A DNA stretch of 64,000 nt, taken from positions 22,637,038 to 22,701,037 of the forward strand of contig NC_031496.1 of NCBI RefSeq assembly GCF_000237925.1, in the 5' to 3' direction. A program made the translations under genes and the position numbers. This stretch comes from Schistosoma mansoni. Taxonomy: Eukaryota; Platyhelminthes; Trematoda; Strigeidida; Schistosomatidae. Positions 1-12,060 of this stretch are shown piece by piece (positions within the stretch are counted from its first letter, which is position 1; the number at the start of each line of letters is the position of its first letter). Below the pieces are notes generated by a model, which was not told the origin of the DNA, ran no database searches, and was given only the letters and a program-made list of their open reading frames with translations.

Positions 1-110
1 TAAATGAAGCTATTATTATTACTATAGTTTTAATACATCAGTTTTTTTAATAATAATACTGAAAAAACATTTACTAATCAATTATTTGTATCTTTCAGAC
101 AATAACATTT

Positions 111-280
111 TACATGGTTGAAATCATGAGTCAATTGAAGCTAGACCACCATGGAAAACCTGGAAGCACTGGACGACCGTTTCGTCCCATTGTGGGACTC
201 CTCAGCGGTACGCTTCAATTGACTCATGATTTCAACTATGCGAATACTGGAATCTCCACAAAACCCCTTCTCATAATAAC
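111..280. repeat. SINE family A, fold-back copy with hammerhead core
   Basis: A perfect 25 bp inverted repeat (117-141 against 212-236) encloses a minus-strand hammerhead segment at about 165-211. Read on the minus strand it shows a CTGAGGAG core, a GTCC/GGAC stem II and CGAAA. The tRNA-like part of the element is missing. The right arm continues into the family's usual 3' end (about 237-275, ending in a CTCCACAAAACCCC-like run). It looks like an inverted 3' end fused to a forward 3' end, not an ordinary truncation. Confidence 0.75.
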
Positions 281-1217
281 ATTTTAATCAAGCTTTGTGA
301 AATAGAGTTAATATTAATTTACATGTCGACAAGTCTTATTTGTGATAATCATTTCAGAGAAGCTTTAAAACAAAAGTTAATGTCATTTTTGAAGAACCGT
401 CAAAAATCGGTTTTACTATGTTGTCCAAGTTGGCTTAGGTTAGAGTAGATTATCTTCAACTGCCCTGATAACCGTTATTAAGTCAATTCCAAGAGTTTAT
501 AAATTTCAGAAAACAACACAAAGTGCCGACTACGATTTATTTCCGAACAGTATAGGTCACTAAACTACAAGCACAACTAGAGAATTCGAGCAGAAATAAT
601 AATGCGAATATAGGATGATTTAAGCTGATAAGAGTGATATGTACCTAGACTGTCACATATGATCAAGCATACATTTTACGACAGACATGGCAACCATAAT
701 ATCAATACAAAGACTCAGACAATTGGTTACTGTTTCGACAACACTGTCTGTTAAATAGGTTAATTGAAGGGCTTGACAAAACTAAAAGAAAAAAAATAAC
801 TGAAATGTAGGAGAAGTGCTATAAGATCAGTGAAGTTCGCAATGATTAATAAGTATGTTGTGTCCATTACATGGGTCTATTTTTACGTTTGTGTAGCTAA
901 TGTTAATTGTACTTTATAGTGTAATTTACACTGAAGACTTCGTTATTTAGCCACGATTTCGGGCTGCTTAACTCTGATTTTGCTCATTTACCGATAACTT
1001 CAGATGCTTAAGATGAAATCATTAACAAAAAAATATACTTCCCAAATTCAGCACAATACTTACCAAATAAATGGAGAAGTAACCAAAATGTTAAGATACA
1101 ACACATACATTAGACACTAAAAACTTTGTAAATAACCTCCTCTTATTACTAAAGATATTCTAAAATAAATATGTATAGATAAAAGCAATCAAAGACAAAA
1201 TAATAAAATTTTCATTT

Positions 1218-2712
1218 TTAAATAAAATATAACCTACTTGAATTCGATCTAGGTGTAGTACTAGTTTGATTTAATTCTTTTGGCTTGGTGGTAGAAATAT
1301 TGATTGTTTTAATGTAACCATCAGTAGGCTTATTAACATCAACAGATTCTTTCAATTTTGGTTCGACTGATTTTGTACGACTTATTGGTATGATACGTAT
1401 TGGTTTTTTCGATGGTGATGTTGAACTACAGCGAATTTTTTGTCTTTCATTCCCTTCACATTGTATTGGAATTGTAGACGATTGTGATGATATATTGTTA
1501 GTTTTATTTTGTTTTTGTTGTGTTAAATCATTTACACCATCAGAACATTTTGAGCGTTTAACTTTAGTGTCAATAGTAACTGTTGGATTCTTAGCAATAA
1601 TTCGATTTATGCTGTTTGTTGTAGTTGTAATTGTTTCTGTCTGTGATGAAATAGTTTCTTCACGAGTTATTTTATGCATTTTTGTACGAATTTCATTATT
1701 TGATTTACCAGATGTTGATGATGTAACTACTAGTGGTGTTGATAAAATTGTTGTTATTGGAATTGTTGATGGTGTTGTTGGTGAAACTGTAGTTATTGTC
1801 AATATTGTATTATCATCTTTCTTAATTGATAGTGATCTTGGTTCTGTTGTCGTTTGTTTTATTTCAGATGTTACATCTTCATCTATCATAGGTATATCTT
1901 CATAATTTAAACATTGTTTTAATTTATCATCTATTGTTTCTACAATTGGAATGGAAGGTGTTTTTAAATCTGACACTATAGGTGTATGATGAGATGAAAT
2001 ATTTGAAACAGTAGAAGAAATTAATGATTTTGAATATTGTAATACTGGAAGATTATCATCAGAAAGGTTAGTTGTAGTTGTTATGATGGAATTTTCATTT
2101 GACTGAATATTATTAACTGATTTAGATATAGACAATGAAGTATTGTTAAGATCTAATGATGAACTTAATTCGTTGACATTTACTTTAGGTGATTCTGTGG
2201 AAGTTTTTGCATGAATGTTAGTTTCACTAAAGTGTTTATCATGTTCATTCATGCCAACAGTTGAATTAAGATTTACTAACTCATTTTTAATATTGACTGG
2301 TACTACTTGACCAATTGTACCAGTTAAACGTGCTTCTAAAATATTCTCTTGTAATTGTTCTGCTTCAAATTCAGGTTTAATTAGGCGACGATTTGATCTT
2401 AAAAGATGTCCTTCTAATCTTGATGAATGATTATGACTTTTGGAATTATTTATTTCATTTTTATCATGTGAAATACCATTCATCGATTGTTTAACATTAG
2501 AAGATTTTAATCGTGAACGTGAATTTTTTTGGATTTCATCTAAATCCATTTTACCAATAACATGTGTAGTTATATCAACTAATGATGTTGTTTCAACTAT
2601 TTCATTTAAACTATATTTAATAGAGATCATAATTGATTGTTTTAAATTTGAATGTTGTGAAGTTGCTTCTTTCATTTCAGGTGGAATCCAAAAATCTAAA
2701 TTAAATGAAAAA
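1218..2712 (-). CDS. Ser/Thr/Asn-rich exon of an unrecognised minus-strand gene
   Basis: A long open frame of about 490 residues, far longer than chance in this AT-rich DNA. Read on the minus strand, a good splice acceptor (ATATTCCAG) ends at 2713, so the exon probably starts at 2712 and reads through the ATG at 2675, which I take to be internal. The first residues include a short hydrophobic/aromatic stretch (LDFWIPPE). The rest is low-complexity: rich in S, T, N, I and K, with TT- and ST-runs and two basic patches (SRSRLKSS; RSNRRLIKPE). I see no domain, signal peptide or membrane segment. It ends at a TAA at 1218, or leaves at a possible GTAGGT donor just before. It could be the disordered cytoplasmic tail of the gene whose exon lies at 15.65-16.20 kb, but the splice phases of the two do not match directly, so at least one exon between them would be needed. 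Confidence 0.55.
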
Positions 2713-3199
2713 CTGGAATATTAAATAGAGTTATTGTATTTTGAAGAAAGAAAACAAAGATTATTTCTAAGAAACTCATATATATATGTAAAGACTACCA
2801 AGTAAAGTTGTTTTGAAGTTGTATAGATCAATTTCTTTGGTAACTTCAAAGAAAAAAAAAGACAAAAAGTCATCTTGGAGAAACAACACTGATTTGTAAT
2901 TTAGTTCATTTTGTATCATAAATTAACCATTCATATCGCTTATTTCTTGATTGACTAAAAGTTTTGGAAAGTAAATCGAAGTTATATCATTATTCACTCA
3001 TGTTGGTTGTTGTAACTAAACTTTAACGGAATATTCTTTTTAACCCTGTAAGTATTACTAGATTGAATATAGTATCAGTTATGTTACTATATCTTTCAAA
3101 ATAAACAAATTATATATATGATGATAAACAGGTATCTATACCAAGGTTGGACTTGATAGTTTCAAATAAATTGAGCATTGGGTAGAGAGTTGATAACGA

Positions 3200-4066
3200 A
3201 TATATTTTTGTTGCATCTCAATAAGTAGAAAAATTGTGTTTCTGACGTTTCGTGACTTGATGTAAGCCACTTCTTCAGACTAACTAAATAATCGAATTAA
3301 ATTAACACAAGGCTAAATAGTACAAAGAAAACAATGCAAAACATTTTTAGTACAATCAAAATCATAATAGGTCTGAATATGTCAATGTCAAATAACTTTT
3401 GATGAAGATGAATTTGCTTAGATTGTTACTGTATTAATTTTTATATGACATTGACATATTCAGACCTATTATGATTTTGATTGTACTAAAAATACTTTAT
3501 CTACTACATCCATCTTCAAGAAGGTACAAGTATTTATAAACAATTGTCTACGCAAAATACTCAACATTCATTGGCCGGATACTATCAGCAACAGTGTTTT
3601 ATGGGAGAGGATAAACCAGCTTCCATCTGAAAAGGAAATTAGGAAGAGATGTTGGAAGTGGATAGGACATACATTAAGGAAATCGTCAATGTGCATCGCG
3701 ATGTAATCCCTAACTTGGAATCCAGAAGGGAAGCGGAAAAGCGGAAGGCCGAAGAACACATTACGCCGGGAAATAGAAGGAGATATGAAAAGGATGAATA
3801 ACAACTGGAAAGAACTGGAAAGGATTGCCCAGGACAGGGTTGGATGGAGAATACTGGTGGGCGGCCTATGCTTCTCCGCGAGGGGTAACAGGCGTAAGTA
3901 AGTAAGTAAGTAGGTAAAAATACTTTATACTGTTTCCTTTGTATTATTTAACCTTGTGTTAATTTAATTCGCTCATCTATTTACTCCAAAGAAGTGACCT
4001 AAATTAAGTCACGAAACGTTCGAAGTACAATTTTTCTACTTATTGAGATGCAACGAAAATATATTT
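3200..4066. mobile_element. Penelope-like terminal repeats as a fold-back, split by an RTE insertion
   Basis: The left arm (about 3200-3390) and right arm (3446-3500 continuing at 3915-4066) are inverted copies of one sequence, with 47 bp perfectly paired next to a 55 bp loop (3344-3390 against 3446-3492). Each arm carries the CTGAAGAAG...GTCACGAAACGT motif, a hammerhead-like core of the kind known from Penelope-like retroelement terminal repeats. The same motif recurs at 23.43 and 24.0 kb. The right arm is interrupted by a LINE fragment at 3501-3914. No Penelope coding sequence is seen here, so this is a remnant. Confidence 0.6.
3501..3914 (+). mobile_element. RTE-type LINE, 5'-truncated 3' end
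   Basis: The frame encodes the C-terminal motif typical of RTE reverse-transcriptase proteins ([23 protein letters not shown]; then [14 protein letters not shown] across a frame change). It ends in (GTAA/GTAG)n. It is flanked by a perfect 14 bp target-site duplication (taaaaatactttat at 3487-3500 and 3915-3928), so both ends are known exactly. It lies inside one arm of the Penelope fold-back and is therefore younger than that structure. Confidence 0.85.
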
Positions 4067-4720
4067 ATTATGATTGTAAATAGTTTTCGATATGATTCCA
4101 AATTCCTTCCACTTTTTTTAGTGTCCACTCCTATAGTGATTAGTACAGCTTTGTAGAGAATTAGTATCTAGTTTGTTTTTCCTGAATATAAACCACCCTT
4201 GTTTCAGAAAAAAACAATGGTGAGCAACCATATAGAGTATGAGATAAGTACCAACTGAAGACAATTGAAGATGGTTCAGCAATATCTTGAATTGATTAAA
4301 GTTATATATGTCCATCATTGAATTTTGGTTCAGTAGCTTAGAGGTTAATTGTTCACGAGCAAGACTAAATATCCTGTGTTTGATTTCCTGTTAAACATTC
4401 ATAGATTTCCTTTTGAATAATCTTCCTAACAAATAGATGTTAAGATTTACAGGTCTATAAAACATGTATCTTTAGAAGTAATAACAGTTACCCATGTGAT
4501 ATATAAATGCTTATCAAAGGTGGTAATATAGATTGTCATATGATTATATTACTGTTTTGTAAAACGAAAAAAAGCGTTTTTTTCATTTTATGCCAGAAAT
4601 AAAATTTCATAATCTCAATATTATTTACAACTTTCATTGCTCATATTAGTCAATATTAAAATTTCAATCAAATAAAATAAAAGATTAATTAATTAGCAAT
4701 GGGTGATCATGAGGTAAATA

Positions 4721-5150
4721 TGTAATCACAATTGATTGATCAGTGGATGGTGATCAATGTTATGTGTGTCAAGTCCCTCTTAGTGCAGATCGAATGCTAT
4801 CGATCATAGTTGCAATGCAGCCACTAGTTTTGGTAGTTCAACAGTACGTGCACTATGTTGAGATAAGATAGTGGTTGATCGATAGCATTCGATCAGCACT
4901 AAGAAGAACTTGACACACATAACATTGATCACCACCCAGTGATCAATCAATTGTGATTACATCTCAGTCCTACAGAAAGTCGGTCGCAGCGCAGATAGCT
5001 CAGTAGTAATGTCTCTGATTGTGAAGCTGGGTGATACGGGATCGAGTCCGTCAAGGAGAACCAGTTCCCTCAAGATTACAAATAGACCTTGTTGACGACT
5101 GCCAAGTAGCACGAAACCCGGGTCAAGGGTAAGTGCGTCTTTCTTTTTGT
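4721..5150 (+). repeat. SINE family C with a long inverted head
   Basis: 4721-4806 and 4876-4961 form an 86 bp inverted repeat with about five mismatches and a 69 bp loop. The right arm runs straight into a tRNA-like region: an A-box-like TAGCTCAGTAGTAATG near 4997 and a B-box-like GGATCGAGTCC near 5039. A degenerate hammerhead follows at about 5087-5129: TTGACGA, then GCC/GGC-like stem II, GAAA, palindromic ACCCGGGT, and GTC. So this is a tRNA-derived SINE whose 5' part is also present in inverted orientation. A second, more worn copy lies near 19 kb. Confidence 0.6.
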
Positions 5151-6000
5151 TTTTAATTTTTTGATATAACTTTGTTTTCTATGTAAAATCATATACATAT
5201 ATATTGTTAAAACTAATTTAGATATTCAATAGACATTCAACTGTGCATATTAATAGTTATTGGAATTTGAACAATGATGTATTGTACAACAATATCAACC
5301 TATTTTCTTGAATAAATTTAACTTCCTAAATAGATATACATAGAAATATAAAGAATCAAACAGAATTTATATAATAAGTGTTCTGTTAAATCGAATTATA
5401 TAATTTATGTATCATGCATAGAAACTGTATAATTTATGCAATCATAAAACAACCAAAGAATCAAAATAAAAAAACATGAATAAATAAATAGATGTGTAAT
5501 ATACAATGACTATTTACAAACGGATATAAGTAGAGTATATGACAATGAAAAAAAAGTAGTATGTAACATTTAGTGATGTTATTTATTTGAAAAGATCCAT
5601 TTACAGAAACTTGACTACAGTTTTATTCCTTTAAATAGTTAAATAAGATTATCTCGGCACCAGTAGAATAATGGTAGAACTACTATAGCCACCAAAATTA
5701 AACCGTTCAAATATGATCAGTGTAAGTGAATGACTTGAACTTGACAAGAATTTTTTATTCCTAGTGAATTATTTCAAGGTTTGATACTATTTATGATAGT
5801 GATGAAACAGTTTGGTCAACCCTTTTCAGGACAGGTTTATAGACTCTCTGAGACTGTCATTGTAGAGCACATGTGATATGGGATATTTACATCCATCACA
5901 GACATAGTCTGAAAGAATACATTTATTTGTTAAGTTGTCTTAAATCCTTTATTAACGATACAATGGATTTCTTTCGTTAAATTATGAATATTACTTAACT
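5151..6000. other. AT-rich stretch, nothing recognised
   Basis: No supported open frame, no clear repeat family and no RNA gene. Presumably intron or intergenic sequence of the minus-strand gene(s). Confidence 0.4.
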
Positions 6001-6001
6001 G

Positions 6002-6420
6002 TTTGAAATAAAATGTGGAAACACCGGACAGCCGTTTCGTCCCATTGTGGGACTCCTCAGCAGTGCGCATCCACAATCCCTCCTCGTGAGATTCGAACCC
6101 AGGACCTATCAGTCTTGTTCACGAGACTGTTGTGAGATATCAACTCACTGAAGACAATGGTGGACGGTTTCTCAATTTCGTGGATCGGTTGAAGTTAAAC
6201 ATTAACAGTGGTTTAGGGGTTAGGCGCTGGCGCGAGAGACTGATAGGTCCTAGGTCCGAATCTCGGGAGGAAGGATCGTGGATGCGCACTGCTGAGGAGT
6301 CCCACAATAGGATGAAACAGCCATCCAATGCTTCCAGATTTTCCATGATGGTCTAGCTTCAGTTGACTCATGATCTCAACTATTAAAATAACTATAATAT
6401 CCACAAAATCCCTTCCTGAT
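6002..6420. repeat. SINE family A, fold-back pair
   Basis: An inverted partial copy (about 6010-6120, hammerhead plus B box on the minus strand) meets a near-complete forward copy (about 6130-6415) head to head. The forward copy has the family order: 5' segment, tRNA-like A and B boxes (ending CCGAATCTC), hammerhead (CTGAGGAG...GATGAAA) at about 6286-6330, then the conserved tail with GGTCTAGCTTCAGTTGACTC. Both halves are full of short spurious frames on both strands, which are shadows of the repeat. Confidence 0.75.
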
Positions 6421-7402
6421 ATTAATCAACGTATGTCCACTAGTGACTAGGTTCAAGAGTAAGAATATGTCTCAATAACGAATACTTAGAACTTGTAGGA
6501 AGGTCACTTTTCGACACAACACAATCTGAGAACTGATGAAAAATCCCTCTCCAACAATTCTCTGAGTGAATGGCACGATAAAGAGGTTTTTACTGAAGAA
6601 TTAGACGATTCTATTTACTGGAGAATTACAAACACTAGAGGTTTTTCAATCATTTAACTAGTCTGCTAGATCTATAAAGTGGAATATATTTAGAGTATAA
6701 GTGGAATAAAACAAGCTACCCCAAAGATCAAAGTTATTCGACAAAAATGGAAGCATAAGAGAACTAATATTAACTAAAACATTCGATCATTAGATTGGTG
6801 TCAATCGTTGTCCATTCACTTTGGTTTAGATAACCGGAAAATATTAATACTTCTCATAAAGTGTAATTCACAGTCGAATATGTAAATATGTAACTCATAA
6901 ATGAATTATGTAATAGAAACTCCTAATAAGAATAATACAGTTGTAAATTCTGTAAACATACTACTTTCACTTCAAATATTAATAAGTAGCTAAGTTTTTA
7001 AATATTTGATTTGGTACAATTCGTTTTGTTGAACGAAATTTTTCTGAATTTCATCTGGTCAGATTATATAAAACCCATATAACTCCAGATATGACGATGA
7101 TGAAGTATAGTTCCTAATGAATTTTCTATAGATTCTTTTACTAATTCTTGTTAATGCTAACAGAATAAAAAAAATTCGGATACAAAAGAGTTTCGAGAAC
7201 GTTTATCTGATCCATTCACTTAAGCAGAAAAAGATCGATATGAAAGAGAGAGGCATTTCCCCTTTACTCACATTATTTAAATATGAATCCTCTTATGTAT
7301 AAAAAAAGACAAAGAGTAATGTAGACAAACAAATATAAACATTCCCATACATATAGGAAATATGCATGGATAAACAATCAAAGTTAGTTATAAGCAAAGA
7401 TG

Positions 7403-7770
7403 GATAACGGCTAACAGTGGGATCTAGGACGCGTGTTTCGTCCTATTTGGGACTCGACAGTTGAGTGGATAACGTGATGGAGTTTGAAGCGAAAGGTACT
7501 GGGTTCGAGTCTCAGGGTGAACATCAACTCTGAGATTAAGGTAAGTCCAACGGAAGATTCCCAAATAGGGTGAAACGCGTGTCCTCAATTCCACTGCCAG
7601 CCACTATTTATCTTTGCTTATAAAGCTTGTGGCTTAAGGCAATATCGAGGCAATATGCACAGTATGCACATATGTCAACAAGACACTAATCAATTGCAGT
7701 CCTAAACATCAATGGGAAGATTCAAACAAACAAAACCAAGTGAATTCAAAGTTAGATGTATATGAATTTA
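7403..7770 (+). repeat. SINE family B (Sm-alpha-like) with inverted hammerhead head
   Basis: 7407-7455 is a minus-strand hammerhead end joined directly to a plus-strand tRNA-like body (GAGTGGATAACG; GGTTCGAGTCTC) and a plus-strand hammerhead remnant near 7546-7590. After the usual end (GCCACTAT...TTTGCTTA) the sequence continues into the 5' leader of another unit (about 7619-7765: GCACAGTATGCACATATG, then the GCAGTCCTAAACATC block). The locus therefore holds a fold-back and the start of a tandem unit. Confidence 0.7.
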
Positions 7771-7904
7771 TGCACTATAATCAATAAAGTCACGATTACA
7801 CACACATAGGTTATGTTAGTCCATACAATGATTTTTATCAATCTATCGTACCAATTCACAAGAGAGTATTAAATCTGTTTTAACTGTAATAGTGATTGCT
7901 ACAA

Positions 7905-8095
7905 AAAAACTAACTGGTAGGTCCTGGGTTCGAATCTCACGAGACGGGATCGTGGATGCTCACTGCTGAAGAGTCCCACAATAGGACGAAATGGCCGTCC
8001 AGTGCTTTCAGGTTTTCCATGGTGGTCTGTCTTCAATTGAATTATGATTTCAACTATAAAAATACTGAAATCTCCACAAAACCTCTACTAAAAAA
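7905..8095 (+). repeat. SINE family A, 3' half with intact-looking hammerhead
   Basis: It starts within the tRNA-like region (GGTTCGAATCTC near 7927). The hammerhead follows at about 7967-8010: CTGAAGAG core, GTCC-CACAATA-GGAC stem II, GAAA, stem III ATGGCCGT, GTC, and a CACTG/CAGTG stem I. It ends with the family tail (CTCCACAAAACCTC). Confidence 0.75.
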
Positions 8096-8099
8096 ATTG

Positions 8100-9430
8100 A
8101 ACATTCAATGTTTAGATAAGTTTAATTAAGTCATGAAGAGGAATAACATTAAACTGACGACCACTTTTGTAATTTTCTTAAACTAAATTTTGTTTTCATC
8201 TGCTTTTAAAAAAAAATTGATATCAACCCATCAAGAGTTGATCATTAATACGAATAGTTTTAAAAGATGTACTACAACCCATAGTACATCCTTAATAAGC
8301 AACTATTTGAATCCTTACAAAAGTGTAATAAATTTTAGTATTCTCATTTAAAAATGCAAAAATAAAAAAAAATTAGTTTATCACAAATTTCGTATTCATC
8401 ATTTGTCCTTAAACTTAAATTAAAAAATGAAGGTTTAAACTATTCAGGACAATTGATAGATGTAATAAATTCATCAAATTATTGACCAGTTTACAAAAAT
8501 TAAAGTACACAGATAATTCTTCCAAAAAAAAAGAAAGAGATGATTGAATGATCTCTATGCATACTTATTTATTCATAAGTTTACATATATGTATACATAT
8601 AATCGATTGATTACAAATGGTAACAAATTTTGTAGAATTCAACGTAAACAGATTCGATTTATTAATTTGTTAATTAATTTCTTTTGAGAATGTTTCATGA
8701 TAATCAAACTATGTATAAACAGTACAAGTAAGATAACGAAAGATCATGGTCTCCTACTAAAACTTCAGGTCATTTATGAGGCTAGATGTTCTAGTTGTGT
8801 TCAATTCAAGTATAAGATTTTAGTTGGGTCTTGTTCACGAATTTCAAATTGGAATAGAAAAAACAACTTTCCAACGCTTCCTTGTTTGACGTTAGTATTC
8901 GGTGGAAATTAATTCTGATTTGTATGAAATGTTCGCAAAATATTAATTTGATTAACAAGCCAGTAATCCAATTAAAATGAACCTTGACTAAACAATGAAA
9001 TCGAATACGTGTCCATGAATTTGTAGCGCAACAGTTTTCAATGTTCAATATATGTGGGTAACCAGGCATTCTTGAACACTTCCCGTTTACTTAGTATGTG
9101 AGCACTGAGTTTAAAAGCATAATTTTTACTGAGGATTTCAGTTTAAACTCAAACTTTCAATTTATTTCCTTTTTTATTCAAGAAGTTAAAATATCTTATA
9201 GAGTTGTGCTCACAAAAGACATATATAGATAACTTGAGATGATAAAAATGAAATCTCCAGTGAAAGTTATTCTGTAATACATACTACTCATCGATTAAAT
9301 GAACGGAAAATTTATCAAAATCGCTAGATATTACACTTTCAATGGGTACTGAAATAAAGAATGGTTGATCTCACACTTAAACAAATCAAGAAATTAGTTT
9401 AATTTCTATCTGTTTTAGTTTTCATCAAAA
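8100..9430. other. Gene-free stretch
   Basis: AT-rich sequence with short frames only (for example near 8.7-9.07 kb on both strands), which overlap each other and show no recognisable protein or splice structure. I see no gene or repeat family here. Confidence 0.4.
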
Positions 9431-9431
9431 T

Positions 9432-9912
9432 AATAAAAAAGGGGATTTTGTGGAGAATTAGTATTTTCATAGTTGAAATCATGAGTCAATTGAAGCTAGA
9501 CCACCAGGGAAAACCTGGAAGCACAGTGAGTTCGGAACTCACTGAAGACAATTGGTGAACAGTTGCTCAAAATCGTGGATTGGTTGGAGCTAGACATTAA
9601 CACCAAAGAATTAACACAGACCTCAACTTATGAAGTATCTATGGCAGTCNNNNNNNNNNNNNNNNNNNNNNNNNNNNNNNNNNNNNNNNNNNNNNNNNNN
9701 NNNNNNNNNNNNNNNNNNNNNNNNNNNNNNNNNNNNNNNNNNNNNNNNNNNNNNNNNNNNNNNNNNNNNNNNNNNNNNNNNNNNNNNNNNNNNNNNNNNN
9801 NNNNNNNNNNNNNNNNNNNNNNNNNNNNNNNNNNNNNNNNNNNNNNNNNGGTTTTCCCTGGTGGTCTAGCTTCAATTGAATAACGCTTTCAACTATCAAA
9901 ATAATAAAAGCT
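9432..9912. repeat. SINE family A fold-back spanning an assembly gap
   Basis: The left side (9473-9650) begins with the inverted family A tail, then jumps into the family's 5' segment in forward orientation. The right side (9850-9900) is the forward tail again. Exactly 200 N (9650-9849) fill the middle, which looks like a placeholder gap. The flanks are inverted copies of one another, so the missing DNA is probably the rest of a palindromic SINE pair. Confidence 0.65.
9650..9849. other. Assembly gap (200 N)
   Basis: An exact run of 200 undetermined bases. The true length is unknown, because the round number suggests a default gap size. Frames called across it are meaningless. Confidence 0.98.
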
Positions 9913-12060
9913 AACACATCAGTAAGTTCTAAAAGTATTTAGAAATTCGTTATTTACAGTATTTATCTACTTATGTGAAATATGTTACTCAAATGAGGCT
10001 ATCCAAAAAGATGTAATTAGAGCAAGACATGCAATTATTTAAATAAGACCAATCTTAAGATCAAAATGAGAATGGTATAATAACGGAAGCAAAGTTAGTA
10101 GAATTAGTATTAATATACACACTGATTTACGGGCTAATAAAACGATAATACTACGTCAAAAAGACGCAAAATAGCTGGGACCAATGCTAAGCACTGCAAG
10201 ACATAGGATATTAAGAATTAATAATAGGAAAAACAAATATAGATGGACTAAAAAACGAGAGGAAATAAGACAAAATAGAGTCAGTATGTGGTATACGGTA
10301 AAATTAAGAGGGAAAAGTATATAATAAGTAATAGATAGTAAGATAGAAAGTAAAAATAAGCTAAAAAACATACATGAAGAACTGGTCGAGGCAACTATAG
10401 ATGGATATGAAGGAGCTCAAAGAACGACTTGCTATAGGCTAGATAGATAATCTTGTTAAATTAAGATTAGATAGATTTGATAGATAAAAACCATGAATGA
10501 TAGGAAAGTGAGAGTTGATTTTCAAATGCCTGAATAAGAACTGTAATTGATTGTTTGCCACTAATAAAAAATAAACAGGCTGCTCGTACCGGTCAATACG
10601 TCATTGTCATGGCACATTGCTAAGATTGTATAAGTCGTGTTCTGATTGATGATTTAATCACGTGATAGTTAATAGGCCACAAGACACCACACGGGACATC
10701 CTATCAGCCTAATAGAGTTCTGTGGGCCTGCCTGAGATAATGAATTGGTAATGCTTTCGTTTCACATAGATTTCTGATCAGTGATTCGATTAAACCGGAT
10801 TTCAAAAATATTTCTGGTAACTTTAGAGGCTACTTCCAGGAGGAGCTAAATGGCCACAGGTGACGAGGCCTTCAAGAATAGAATTATCAATTGTTTAAAT
10901 TCCTTTTTTGAATCATTATACACAGCAACGCAGGGAAATTCGTTAAACAAAAAACACTCTTTATGTAGATAGTATGACCTGGTGAATAAAGATTGAGTTG
11001 TTCCAGACTGGGTGATTCTCTTTAACACACCTTAGAATGTACTGTCGAATGTAGTGGACAATTTTGGGAACTGTACATGACAGATGTTCTGTCCCAGTGA
11101 TCTTTACGGTTGTTTTTTCTCGAACTTTTTACTACATAAGGAACAAATCTTCCTGGGTACTGAGGGTATATTTTCTATTCGCTGTTAATATTTCCTTCAA
11201 TGAACTTGAGAGGGAAGTCTTCTTCAGTGAATTTCCGACAGACCGTATTCAATTTCTTCCTCTTCTTCTTCTTCTTCTTATTATTATTATTATTATTATC
11301 AGTCGTAACTTCTGTGAGAATTCGTCTGGTCACTGGTGAATGATTAAGATTCTCTACCAGAATAAAGGTACTCAACTTCGAAAATTCGTGTGCCGTCCAT
11401 CCCAAGTTGGTTTTCAATGTGCTGATCTTCGATGAGAGGCATTCGATCTTTGTTTCAGTAAGGCATCAACGGTACTAAATTCTGAGTTTAAGACCGATGC
11501 TAGTGTGGATGTAATTGATTCGTAGGATATCATTAAATTAGCTGTTTTCTTCACAAATGATGAAGTTATCATATCTGTTGTATAAATAGAATTTATCGAT
11601 CTTTGGTTGGATAATAATTTGTATCTAACAGTATATTTGAAATTTTCATCATCATAAAGAATCATTTCAATTGTTTAAACGAAATTTACTATGGTGTTTG
11701 TTTCAATCATTTGCTATTTCATAAACTTGTCTATTTCGTAATGAATGATTGGACGCAAAAGAGTAGGATGTTTTACTTTAAGTAAGTGTTGTGCTGATTG
11801 ACATTCCCAGGATGATGAAGATTTTTTGTAGGAACTTAAGTTATCTCAGATAAATGAAGTAAAATCAGAGGTATTATCATTAGTAGTACTGATTAGTTTA
11901 TATATTGATCTATAAGTGAACAGTAACCAGTGTCTTGTTTTATATCTAGTCATTTCAACTGATCAAATCATGTAGATCAATTAAGTCAACCATTTGTAAA
12001 ATAAACGATGGTTATTTATACTATTATGTCCTATTGGAATTTGAAAAGATGCTATTTGAA
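9913..12060. other. Gene-free stretch with one microsatellite
   Basis: No convincing coding exon. 11235-11300 is a (TTC)n-(TTA)n microsatellite, which creates low-complexity frames on both strands. 10570-10760 has a more balanced base composition than its surroundings and may be an old repeat, but I could not assign it. Confidence 0.4.

Noticed and set aside
1390-1905. 171-codon plus-strand frame rich in V, I, C and F
   Set aside because: It is the antisense shadow of the Ser/Thr-rich exon at 1218-2712 and has no independent support.
6132-6404. Short frames on both strands with RSRVRPKVLGSSP- or LKLDHHGKPES-like text, repeated at several loci
   Set aside because: They are translations of SINE family A (hammerhead, tRNA-like boxes and tail), seen in several frames, not genes.
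9563-9917. Three frames crossing the N run
   Set aside because: They exist only because N is read through; most residues are undetermined.
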